From positions 1 through 8,502 of the forward strand of contig DATBIO010000203.1 of assembly GCA_036556965.1 (NCBI GenBank): a DNA stretch of 8,502 bases, read 5' to 3'. Below, in pieces: positions 1 through 7,182 of this stretch. This DNA is from DATBIO01 sp036556965 (GTDB taxonomy: Bacteria; Acidobacteriota; Vicinamibacteria; Fen-336). The notes beneath the pieces were generated by a model. That model did no database searches and was not told the origin of the DNA. It saw only the letters and a program-made list of their open reading frames with translations. Positions within the stretch are counted from its first letter, which is position 1. Every line of letters starts with the position of its first letter. The translations under genes and the position numbers were made by a program.

Positions 1-2
1 CC

Positions 3-626
3 GGCATCACCACCAGCGTGCCGACGCTCTTCTACGAGATGTCCGGGACGAGCATGGCCGCGCCCGTGGTGACGGGCGCCGCCGCCCTGATGATCGAGCA
101 GGACCCCGGCCTCACCCCGGCCACGGTGAAGGCGCGCCTGATGGCCTCCGCGCACAAGGCCGCGGCCGGCCATCCCTTCGCCACGGGCGCCGGCGCCCTG
201 GACATCCTGGGCGCCCTGCGCGCCCAGGGCACGGCGGCGGAGGCGAAGTCGCCGCTGGTGTTCCGCGACGTCGACCAGGGGCTCCTGGGCGTGGAGAACA
301 CGGCCGTGCTGTGGGGCGACGAGGCCTACAGCCTGATGGGGCTCTGGTCCAGCAGCGTGCAGTGGCTGCCCATGTGCGCGCCCACCGACGCCACCCTCTG
401 GTCGGACGCCGTGGTGTGGTCGGACGCCTCGCTGTGGCCCGAGGTCGGCACGAGCAGCGAGGCCGTCCTGTGGCCCGACACCACCCTGTGGGGTGAGGCC
501 GTGCTCTGGCCGGACGGGCCCGACGCCGCGTCCACGGAGTCGGAGGCCGTGCTCTGGCCGGACGGGCCGGACGCCGCCGCGGGCGACGAGGACGAAGACG
601 ACGGCGAAGAGAGCGGGCCCCGCTAG
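3..626 (+). CDS. Subtilisin-family (S8) serine protease, 3' part, with Trp-repeat tail
   Basis: This is the C-terminal portion of a secreted subtilase; the gene begins before the window and the frame is open from base 3. The catalytic-serine block GTSMAAPVV is seen at once, with the nucleophile Ser at bases 51-53. It is followed by the helix and the GAGALDILGAL segment typical of the end of an S8 catalytic domain. The Asp and His of the triad lie outside the window. After the catalytic domain comes a linker, then about ten Trp-centred units of the type (A/S)-(V/T)-(L/V)-W-(S/P/G)-(D/E), between about 300 and 560. The end is a very acidic stretch (DEDEDDGEE). Such W-(G/S/P)-D tails occur in other bacterial S8 proteases from memory; their job is not known to me. 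The stop TAG (624-626) overlaps the ribosome binding site of the next gene, so the two are probably co-transcribed. The family call is secure; the substrate is unknown. Confidence 0.9.
   Translation, partial: GITTSVPTLFYEMSGTSMAAPVVTGAAALMIEQDPGLTPATVKARLMASAHKAAAGHPFATGAGALDILGALRAQGTAAEAKSPLVFRDVDQGLLGVENTAVLWGDEAYSLMGLWSSSVQWLPMCAPTDATLWSDAVVWSDASLWPEVGTSSEAVLWPDTTLWGEAVLWPDGPDAASTESEAVLWPDGPDAAAGDEDEDDGEESGPR
300..581 (+). repeat. Tandem Trp-centred coding repeats in the subtilase tail
   Basis: About ten degenerate units appear in frame: VLWGD, GLWSS, VQWLP, TLWSD, VVWSD, SLWPE, VLWPD, TLWGE, VLWPD and VLWPD. The final two units (495-529 and 543-577) are almost identical at DNA level, lie 48 bases apart and both read EAVLWPDGPDAA. 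This suggests recent duplication of a 16-codon unit. Earlier units are spaced irregularly and have diverged, as expected for an older array. Confidence 0.8.
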
Positions 627-629
627 GAG
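625..629 (+). promoter_or_regulatory. Ribosome binding site deciding the start of the EAL-domain gene
   Basis: AGGAG overlaps the subtilase stop codon. Candidate starts follow at GTG 629, ATG 632 and ATG 638. Only ATG 638 has normal spacing (8 bases); 629 overlaps the site itself and 632 is 2 bases away. This favours 638. Confidence 0.7.
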
Positions 630-637
630 TGATGGCC

Positions 638-2452
638 ATGGCCCAGGCTCTCCTCCCCATCCCTTACGAGCGCGGCCGGGTCGTCGAGCGGCGCGTGGCC
701 CTCCTCGCCACCCGCGACTCCTCCGTGCGCGACAACGGCGCCCGCTGGCTGGCCAGCTGCGGCTTCGAGGTGGTGACGGCGGCGGAAGCCGCGCGCGCCC
801 TGGAGCTGGTGGCCCAGCGCGCGCCCGCCGTGGTGGTCACGGACATGGCCCTCCGCGACGCGGAGGGCCGGGCCCTCTGCGAGGCGGTGCGCGTGCGCTC
901 CGCGGTGCCCGTGCTCGTGCTGTGCTCCGGCGACCGCGAGGCGCGCGCCGCCCTGCAGTCGGGAGCGGACGACGTGGCGCGGCGGCCGTACGACTGGCAC
1001 CTCGCCTCCACCCGCGCCACCCGCCTGGCCCGCGCCGCGGAGTCGCTGCGCGACCTGGGCAGCGCGCGGGACGAGGTGGAGCGGCTGCGCAAGGAGGCGG
1101 ACGACTTCCGCCGCGACAGCACCTGGCTCGCCCACTTCGACTCCCTGACCGGGCTGCCCGACGCCGAGCGCTTCGAGCAGTACCTGGAGAACGCGCTGGC
1201 TTCCGCCACCGAGCACAGCCAGGTGGCGGTGGCCGTGTTCGACATCGCCCACCTCGTGGTGGTGAACAGCCGCCTGGGGCGGGCGCGGGCCAACTCCGTG
1301 CTGCAGCAGGTGGCCCAGCGCCTGACCTCCAGCCTGCGCTCCGAGGAGCTGCAGCGCGCGTGCGCGGGGCCGTCCATGTCCATGGCCGGCCGCGTGGGGG
1401 GCGGGCTCTTCGCGGCCATGCTCACCAACCTGCCCGGCTGGGCGGAGGCCAAGGCCAGCGTGCGCGTCCTCCTCGACCGGCTCTCGGGGCGCTACTTCGC
1501 GGGCGACGAGGCCATCATGCTCTGCACGGGGGTGGGCGTGGCCCTGGCCCCCAGCGACGGGCGGAGCGGCGAGACGCTCCTCCAGAAGGCGGAGATGGCG
1601 GCGGCGGAGGCGGCGGAGAGCGGGGGCACCATCCGCTTCTACGGCCAGTCCTCCCACCGCGTGACGGAGCGGAGCCGCGCCATCATCCGGCTGCTGGCCT
1701 CCGCCCTCGACCGGGGCGAGCTGGCCCTGCACTACCAGCCGCTGGTGGAGGGCGCGGAGGCCGCGGTCACCGCGGCGGAGGCCCTGCTGCGCTGGGAGTC
1801 CCCCGAGCTGGGCTCGGTGCCCCCCTCGGAGTTCGTGCCCCTGGCCGAGGAAGCGGGCCTCATGATGCAGGTGGGAAGCTGGGTCATCCGCACCGCCTGC
1901 CAGCAGGTGCGGGCGTGGCGCGACGCCGGCCTGCCCGCCCCCCGCGTCGCCGTCAACGTGTCCCTGTGCCAGCTCGTGCGCGGCGACCTCGCGCAGGTCG
2001 TCAAGGACGCCCTGGAGGAGTCGGGCATCGGGGCGGAGCTGCTGGAGCTGGAGCTGAGCGAGCGCGGCGTGCTGCGCAGCGACCCCGACATCATCCGCCA
2101 GCTCCACGCCATCAAGGCCCTCGGAGTGCGGCTGGCCATCGACGACTTCGGCACCGGCAACTCCGCCATCGTCTACCTCAAGCAGTTCCCCATCGACGTC
2201 ATGAAGATCGACCAGTCCTTCGTGGCCGGCGTGGGCCGGTCGGCGGAGGACGCCGCCATCACCAGCGCCACCATCGCCATGGCCCGCCAGCTGGGGCTGC
2301 GCGTGGTGGCGGAGGGGGTGGAGGAGCCGCACCAGGTGGAGTTCTTGCGCCGCCACGGCTGCAGCGAGTACCAGGGGTTCCTGTTCTCGCCGCCCGTGCC
2401 CGCCTCCGACTTCGCCGAGCTCCTGCGGTGCGGGCTCGGCAGGACCGCCTGA
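638..2452 (+). CDS. REC-like / degenerate GGDEF / EAL protein, predicted c-di-GMP phosphodiesterase
   Basis: Predicted cytoplasmic enzyme of 604 residues that hydrolyses cyclic di-GMP to pGpG. Residues about 15-135 resemble a receiver domain with an Asp at the phosphoacceptor position (D69), but the usual Lys is Arg (R116), the Thr/Ser position is Cys, and the N-terminal acidic pair is reduced. A coiled-coil-like linker follows. The GGDEF-like domain starts at DSLTGLPD; its active-site signature is GGGLF (254-258), so it should not make c-di-GMP. The EAL domain keeps the hallmark residues: EALLRW (E381), NVSLCQ, the SER version of the TES motif, DDFGTG (D502, D503), Lys523 in MKID, AEGVEE (E559) and Gln579. 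It should therefore be active. There is no signal peptide or membrane segment. It lies 11 bases after the subtilase gene, and its TGA overlaps the ATG of the cyclase gene (TGATG), so translation is probably coupled. The degenerate GGDEF may act as a GTP sensor, as in some hybrid proteins; that is inference. Confidence 0.92.
   Translation: MAQALLPIPYERGRVVERRVALLATRDSSVRDNGARWLASCGFEVVTAAEAARALELVAQRAPAVVVTDMALRDAEGRALCEAVRVRSAVPVLVLCSGDREARAALQSGADDVARRPYDWHLASTRATRLARAAESLRDLGSARDEVERLRKEADDFRRDSTWLAHFDSLTGLPDAERFEQYLENALASATEHSQVAVAVFDIAHLVVVNSRLGRARANSVLQQVAQRLTSSLRSEELQRACAGPSMSMAGRVGGGLFAAMLTNLPGWAEAKASVRVLLDRLSGRYFAGDEAIMLCTGVGVALAPSDGRSGETLLQKAEMAAAEAAESGGTIRFYGQSSHRVTERSRAIIRLLASALDRGELALHYQPLVEGAEAAVTAAEALLRWESPELGSVPPSEFVPLAEEAGLMMQVGSWVIRTACQQVRAWRDAGLPAPRVAVNVSLCQLVRGDLAQVVKDALEESGIGAELLELELSERGVLRSDPDIIRQLHAIKALGVRLAIDDFGTGNSAIVYLKQFPIDVMKIDQSFVAGVGRSAEDAAITSATIAMARQLGLRVVAEGVEEPHQVEFLRRHGCSEYQGFLFSPPVPASDFAELLRCGLGRTA
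2441..2444 (+). promoter_or_regulatory. Ribosome binding site of the sensor diguanylate cyclase gene
   Basis: AGGA lies inside the end of the EAL-domain gene, 7 bases before the ATG at 2452 that overlaps its stop. No comparable site precedes the alternative starts ATG 2467 or ATG 2491, although 2491 would give a more usual signal peptide. Confidence 0.5.
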
Positions 2453-5400
2453 TGGACGCCCGCGCCATGAGAGGCAGCGAGAACCCGACCATGCAACCCT
2501 CCTCCCGAAGCACGCGGCTCGCGCGCGGGGGCGCCCTGCTGCTGGCGGCGGCCCTGGCCGCACCCGCCGCGGCCTCCCCCACCCGGCCCATCCGCTTCGA
2601 GCACCTGTCCCTCGAGCAGGGGCTGTCGCAGTCCACCGTCATGCAGGTGCTGCAGGACCGCGTGGGCTACGTGTGGCTGGCCACCGAGGACGGCCTCAAC
2701 CGCTACGACGGCCAGGCGTTCCGCACCTACAAGCACGACCCCGCCGACGCCACCTCCCTGCCCAGCAGCTTCGTGTGGTCGCTGGACGAGGACGCGGCGG
2801 GCAACCTCTGGATCGGCACCAGCAACGGCCTCGCCCTGTGGGAGCGGGCCACCGACCGCGTGGTGCGGCAGGACGTGCTCTCCGGCGTGCACATCCGGGT
2901 GGTGCGCGTGAACCCCAAGGACCAGACGGTGTGGGTGGGCACGCGCGACGCCGGCCTGGCCCGCGTGGACATCGCCACGGGGGCGCTCAGCCGCTTCACC
3001 CACGACGCCGACGCCGCCAGCCTGAGCGACGATCGCGTCTACGCGCTCTACGTGGACCGGCAGTTCCGCCTCTGGGTGGGGAGCGACGGCGGGCTCGACC
3101 TCTTCGACGGCCAGAAGGGCTTCTCCCACCTCACCAAGGGCCTGGGCAGCTCCAAGGTGCGCGCCATCCTCGAGGACGACCTGGGCTCCCTGTGGGTGGG
3201 CACGGCCAACGCCGGCCTCTACCGGCGCGACCCGGCGGGGACCATCGAGTCCTTCCGCCACCACCCCGCGGACCCGGACAGCCTGGCCCACGACTACGTG
3301 CGCGCGCTCCTGCAGGACGCGGAGGGGCGCCTGTGGGTGGCCACCAGCGGCGGCCTCGACCTCTTCGACCCGCACCGCCGCACCTTCGCGCACTACCGGC
3401 ACCAGGCCACCGATCCCGGCAGCCTGGGCGACGACCACGTCCTGTCGCTGGCGCAGGACCGCGGCGGGGTCCTGTGGGTGGGCACGCGGCTGGGCGGCGT
3501 GCACAAGTGGAACCCCCTCAGCTGGCAGTTCGGCCACGTGGCCCCCAATCCGGAGAGCCCCACCGGCCTGGGCAGCGGCCGCGTGACCTCCTTCTCCGAG
3601 GACCACGCCGGCCGGCTCTGGATCGGGACTTTCGACGCCGGCCTCTACTCCATGAACCGCGTGAGCGGCGAGGTGACGGCCTATCGCAACGACCCCCGGA
3701 AGCCGGGCTCGCTGGCCAGCGACCGCATCATGGCCCTCCACCGCAGCCACAAGGGCGACCTCTGGGTCGGCACCCTCGACGGCGGCCTGGACCGCCTCGA
3801 CCCCGCCACCGGCGCCGTCGTCCACTACCGTCACGACGCCAAGAACCCCGCCTCGCTGAGCAGCAACGGCGTCACCTCCATCCTCGAGGACAACCGCGGC
3901 CTCCTGTGGCTGGGCACCTACGGGGGCGGCCTCTCGCGCCTGGATCCCGAGACGGGCGAGGTGACGGTCTACCGGCACGACCCGCAGCAGCCCTCGAGCC
4001 TTGCCGGGGACCGCGTGGCGGCGCTGGCGGAGTCCCCCGAGGGCAAGCTCTGGGTGGGGACGATGGAGAAGGGCCTGGACCTCCTCGACCCGCGCACGGG
4101 CCGCTTCACGCACCTGGCCCACCGCCCCGGCGATCCCCGCTCCCTGCCCTCGGACGAGGTGCACGCGCTCTTCGTGGACGTGGCGGGCACCCTCTGGGTG
4201 GGCACGCACAGCGGCCTGGCCCGCCTCTCCGCGGACGGGCAGGCCTTCGAGACCTTCACCACCCGCAACGGCCTTCCCAACGACGTCGTCTACGCCATCC
4301 GCGCCGACAGCAAGGGCCGGCTCTGGCTGAGCACCAACAACGGCCTCAGCGCCTTCGACCCCCGCACGCTCTCCGCCGACAACTACGGCGTGAGCCACGG
4401 GCTGCAGGCGCCCGAGTTCAACTTCGGCGCCTGGTACCAGAGCGCCTCCGGCGAGCTGTTCTTCGGCGGCGTGAACGGCTTCAACGCCTTCTACCCCGAG
4501 CGGATCCGCCAGGCGGGCATCGCCCCCGCGGTGGTGCTCACCAGCCTGACGGTGGACCACCGCCCCTTCGGCGGCCCGCCCGACCAGGCACGAGAGGTCC
4601 GCCTCGGCTTCCGCGACAAGGTGCTCGGCTTCCGGTTCGCGGCGCTGGACTTCACCGCCCCCCACAACAACAAGTACGCCTACAAGCTCGAGGGCTTCGA
4701 CCCCGACTGGGTGCAGCTGGGCTCCGCGCGGCGGGTGACCTACACCAACCTCGACCCCGGCAAGTACACGTTCCGCCTGCGCGCGGCCAACAGCGGCGGG
4801 CGCTGGAACGAGGACGGCCTGGCCATCCCCGTGACGGTGGCGGCGGCGCCCTGGACCACGGGCTGGGCCTTCGCCGGCTACGGCATCTTCATCCTCGGCG
4901 GCATCCTGGGCCTGACCCGCGTGCAGCAGCGGAAGTTCGAGCGCGAGGCCGAGTACGCGCGCGCCCTGGAGGACCGCGTGCACGAGCGCACGCGCGAGCT
5001 GTCCGACCGCCAGGACGAGCTGCAGCGCCTGAACGACGAGCTGGCCCAGGCCAGCATCACCGACTCCCTCACCGGCCTGGCCAACCGGCGCTTCCTGGCC
5101 GAGTACATCGAGAAGGAGGTCGCCCTCCTCCACCGGCGCTACCGCAACATGCCGGAGGGCTCCGTCACCCCCGACTCCCTCGACCTCGCCTTCCTGATGA
5201 TCGACCTCGACCACTTCAAGAAGATCAACGACACCGCGGGCCACGCCGCGGGCGACGCCGTCCTCCGGCAGCTGCGCGACATCCTCAAGGCGGCCAGCCG
5301 CACCTCCGACATCATCGTGCGCTGGGGGGGGGACGAGTTCGTGCTGGTGGCCCGCGACCTGAGCGGGGAGGGCCTCAGCGAGCTGGCCGAGCGCATCCGC

Positions 5401-5751
5401 ACCCGCGTGGCCCAGCACGTGTTCGAGATCGGGGACGGGCGCGTGGTGCGCATCAGCTGCTCGGTGGGCTTCGCCGCCTACCCGTTCTTCCGGGAGCAGC
5501 TCGACGCGCTGACCTGGGAGCAGGTCATCAGCGTGGCCGACCGCGCCCTCTACGTGGCCAAGGCCAGCGGGCGCAACGCCTGGGTGGGCTTCAACCCCGG
5601 CATCACCATGCTCCCCATCCAGGGGCTCTTCGGCGCCATCTGCACGGCCACCCAGGCGCTGGTGCGCGAGGGCACGCTGCGCGTGACGCACTCCGGCCTG
5701 CGCAACCTCATCTGGGACGCGCCGGAGCAGGAGAAGTCGGCCGCCGGGTAG
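2452..5751 (+). CDS. Periplasmic propeller-sensor diguanylate cyclase (Reg_prop x14, Y_Y_Y, TM, GGDEF)
   Basis: Predicted membrane-bound enzyme of 1099 residues that makes cyclic di-GMP from two GTP when a periplasmic ligand is sensed. An N-terminal signal sequence (hydrophobic about 26-38, likely cleavage after A41) is followed by 14 two-component-regulator propeller repeats. These are visible as VWLAT, LWIGT, VWVGT and so on to LWLST and LFFGG, which is enough for two seven-bladed propellers. A Y_Y_Y domain (about 744-800), one membrane helix (about 804-822) and a charged coiled coil come next. The GGDEF domain starts at DSLTGLANRR (D871). It has the intact pattern DLDHFKKINDTAGHAAGD, the active site GGDEF (959-963) and the RxxD inhibitory site RTSD (950-953), five residues before it. 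About 60 further residues of unknown role end the protein. The start was chosen because it overlaps the preceding stop and has AGGA at 7 bases; ATG 2491 is the alternative. The ligand is unknown; related Bacteroidetes sensors with this ectodomain but a kinase output bind oligosaccharides. Confidence 0.93.
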   Translation: MDARAMRGSENPTMQPSSRSTRLARGGALLLAAALAAPAAASPTRPIRFEHLSLEQGLSQSTVMQVLQDRVGYVWLATEDGLNRYDGQAFRTYKHDPADATSLPSSFVWSLDEDAAGNLWIGTSNGLALWERATDRVVRQDVLSGVHIRVVRVNPKDQTVWVGTRDAGLARVDIATGALSRFTHDADAASLSDDRVYALYVDRQFRLWVGSDGGLDLFDGQKGFSHLTKGLGSSKVRAILEDDLGSLWVGTANAGLYRRDPAGTIESFRHHPADPDSLAHDYVRALLQDAEGRLWVATSGGLDLFDPHRRTFAHYRHQATDPGSLGDDHVLSLAQDRGGVLWVGTRLGGVHKWNPLSWQFGHVAPNPESPTGLGSGRVTSFSEDHAGRLWIGTFDAGLYSMNRVSGEVTAYRNDPRKPGSLASDRIMALHRSHKGDLWVGTLDGGLDRLDPATGAVVHYRHDAKNPASLSSNGVTSILEDNRGLLWLGTYGGGLSRLDPETGEVTVYRHDPQQPSSLAGDRVAALAESPEGKLWVGTMEKGLDLLDPRTGRFTHLAHRPGDPRSLPSDEVHALFVDVAGTLWVGTHSGLARLSADGQAFETFTTRNGLPNDVVYAIRADSKGRLWLSTNNGLSAFDPRTLSADNYGVSHGLQAPEFNFGAWYQSASGELFFGGVNGFNAFYPERIRQAGIAPAVVLTSLTVDHRPFGGPPDQAREVRLGFRDKVLGFRFAALDFTAPHNNKYAYKLEGFDPDWVQLGSARRVTYTNLDPGKYTFRLRAANSGGRWNEDGLAIPVTVAAAPWTTGWAFAGYGIFILGGILGLTRVQQRKFEREAEYARALEDRVHERTRELSDRQDELQRLNDELAQASITDSLTGLANRRFLAEYIEKEVALLHRRYRNMPEGSVTPDSLDLAFLMIDLDHFKKINDTAGHAAGDAVLRQLRDILKAASRTSDIIVRWGGDEFVLVARDLSGEGLSELAERIRTRVAQHVFEIGDGRVVRISCSVGFAAYPFFREQLDALTWEQVISVADRALYVAKASGRNAWVGFNPGITMLPIQGLFGAICTATQALVREGTLRVTHSGLRNLIWDAPEQEKSAAG

Positions 5752-5765
5752 GCCCCGGCGCCACC

Positions 5766-5864
5766 GGGACGGGAGAGGCGGGACGGGGCGAAAGGGGCGG
5801 GCGGGGAGGGAGCCTTCCCTGGCCGGCGTCTTCAGCCGTTCCCCCGCGACGTCTCTCCCGTCCC
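5766..5864. terminator. Long inverted repeat between convergent genes, possible terminator
   Basis: GGGACGGGAGAG (5766-5777) pairs perfectly with CTCTCCCGTCCC (5853-5864). The stem extends to 15 pairs by one G-U and two G-C pairs (5778-5780 with 5850-5852). The loop of about 69 bases holds a small hairpin, AGGGA (5807-5811) with TCCCT (5816-5820), and a G-run block. There is no T-tract on either strand, so a classical intrinsic terminator is not shown. The position between two converging genes makes an end-of-transcription role likely but unproved. Confidence 0.45.
5785..5810 (+). other. Putative G-quadruplex motif downstream of the cyclase gene
   Basis: Five runs of three or four G (5785-5788, 5794-5797, 5799-5801, 5803-5806, 5808-5810) are separated by loops of 5, 1, 1 and 1 bases, meeting the usual G3+N1-7 pattern. 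The G strand is the coding strand of the cyclase, so the motif would be in its mRNA 3' end. High regional GC raises the chance background. Confidence 0.5.
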
Positions 5865-5880
5865 CGTGGCTCCGCGGCCC

Positions 5881-7182
5881 TCAGCGGGTCTGGCGCTTCA
5901 GCCAGTCCACCACGGCCTTGAAGTAGCCGGGGGCGTAGCGCGTGGTGGTGCGGCCGCCGGGACCCGCCACGAACTCCCTGATGCCGTGATCGGTGCCCGG
6001 GAACACCACCACCTCCACCGGCTTGCCCGCGCCGCGCAGCCGCTCGAGCACCGCCACCGTCGGTCCGGGCGGCGCCTCGATGTCCTCCGCGGCCAGGAGC
6101 CAGAGCATGGGGACGTCCAGGGACGCCAGGGTCGGCACCGGGTCGTAGAAGGGGTCGAAGAACGTGGTGAAGAGGCGGGGCACGCGGTCGCGCGCCTGCT
6201 CCATGCCCATGGCCAGCAACTGGCCCAGCCAGGTCTCCGTCCCCCTGGCCTTCTCGAGCCAGGGCCGCCCCGCGTAGGCGGCGAGCTTCTCCTCCAGGCG
6301 GCGCCAGCCCTCCGCGGTGAAGCCGCCGCGTGCGGTGGCGTGCAGCACGGCGTTGACCTCCTCGAACTCGCGGATGGCCGCGGGGTCCAGCCCCATGCTC
6401 CCGAGCTTGAGGGGCGCCTCCAGCCGGTCCTCGTCGGCCACGGGCATGGCCAGCCCGTAGCCCACGAGCACGAAGCGCACGGCGGGCTCCCGGGACGCGG
6501 CCAGGGGCGCCACCCAGCCGCCCTGGCTGAACCCGGCCAGGCCGATGCGCGCGCCGTTCACGTCCTTCTGCTTGCGAAGCCAGCGCACCCCGGCCACCAC
6601 GTCGTCGGCCAGCACCTGGAAGAGCTGCGTGTACTCGCCGTGCGAGCGGCCGGTGCCGCGCTTGTCGAAGACGAACCCCCCGATGCCGTTGGCGGCCAGG
6701 AGATAGGGCAGCAGCTCGCGGTCCACGGAGGGCGCGTTGTCCGATCCGTGCACGAACACCACCACCGGGTGGCGCGGGCCTCCGCCGGCGGGCAGCACGA
6801 GCTTCCCGTAGAGCGCGGTGTTGGCGCTGGTGAAGGTGGCTCCCCGCTCGCGCACGCCCACCCGGACCGCCTTCTCGCGGCGCCCGTCCGCCCCCTCCAG
6901 GACGAGCGCGCGGGCCCGGCTTCCGGGCCCGAGGTCGAACCGGTACCGGAGGCGCACGGGGGCCGCGGAGGCCCAGTCGTCGGACGACTGGAAGCCGCCG
7001 CCTTCCGCCCGGTGCATCTTGTGCGAAGCGCCCGTGGCGAAGTCCACGTACCGCCACGCGTCCTCGTCCGCCACCGGGCGGACGCCGGCCAGCCGGCCGT
7101 CCGGGAAGCGGTAGACGCCGAGCAGGTCCTCGGACGGCGCCGCGGCCAGGGCCACGCCGAGCACCAGGGTTCCTAGGGCCAT
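5881..7182 (-). CDS. Exported alpha/beta-hydrolase-fold enzyme
   Basis: Predicted serine hydrolase of 433 residues, probably exported. The N-terminus (MALGTLVLGVALAAA) looks like a signal peptide with an AxA cleavage site, although the n-region has no basic residue. Residues about 20-120 form a non-catalytic N-terminal part of unknown fold. The hydrolase core begins near VVVFVHGSDNAP, where HGSD is the oxyanion-hole motif, followed by FDKRGTGRS. The nucleophile elbow is GFSQGG (S219). The likely acid is D367 in AAEDIEAPP, and the base is H399 in PGTDHGI. A helical cap (about 240-345) lies between core halves. The fold resembles the dienelactone hydrolase and S9-like esterase/peptidase group; the substrate cannot be told. 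The start ATG (7182-7180) has a strong GGAGGA upstream and overlaps the end of the methyltransferase gene by 10 bases, indicating one operon and probable translational coupling. Confidence 0.9.
   Translation of the reverse strand: MALGTLVLGVALAAAPSEDLLGVYRFPDGRLAGVRPVADEDAWRYVDFATGASHKMHRAEGGGFQSSDDWASAAPVRLRYRFDLGPGSRARALVLEGADGRREKAVRVGVRERGATFTSANTALYGKLVLPAGGGPRHPVVVFVHGSDNAPSVDRELLPYLLAANGIGGFVFDKRGTGRSHGEYTQLFQVLADDVVAGVRWLRKQKDVNGARIGLAGFSQGGWVAPLAASREPAVRFVLVGYGLAMPVADEDRLEAPLKLGSMGLDPAAIREFEEVNAVLHATARGGFTAEGWRRLEEKLAAYAGRPWLEKARGTETWLGQLLAMGMEQARDRVPRLFTTFFDPFYDPVPTLASLDVPMLWLLAAEDIEAPPGPTVAVLERLRGAGKPVEVVVFPGTDHGIREFVAGPGGRTTTRYAPGYFKAVVDWLKRQTR

Noticed and set aside
493..2451. 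Upstream extension of the cyclase frame, open without stops back to 493
   Set aside because: The extension translates to Arg/Gly/Pro/Ala-rich sequence with no family similarity and lies across the EAL gene; the signal peptide and ribosome binding site place the true start at 2452 or 2491.
623..2563. Minus-strand open frame of about 646 codons opposite the EAL gene
   Set aside because: Low-complexity His/Gly/Arg/Ala-rich translation with no recognisable motif; the plus-strand frame shows clear EAL-family motifs.
5324..5331. Run of eight G in the GGDEF-coding region as a possible frameshift site
   Set aside because: The reading frame is intact on both sides and encodes the exact WGGDEF motif, so there is no sign of a frameshift.
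2173..5691. Long minus-strand open frame of about 1170 codons opposite the cyclase gene
   Set aside because: Its translation is low-complexity (rich in Ala, Gly, Val, His, Arg), with no domain motifs. It mirrors the propeller repeats of the plus-strand gene and results from strong GC bias at third positions.
2673..5921. Second plus-strand frame of over 1000 codons within the cyclase gene
   Set aside because: Arg/Pro/Gly-rich shadow of the real frame, with no start context or motif.
5866..7176. Plus-strand open frame of 436 codons opposite the hydrolase
   Set aside because: Translation is low-complexity and lacks motifs; the minus-strand frame has a complete hydrolase triad and ribosome binding site.
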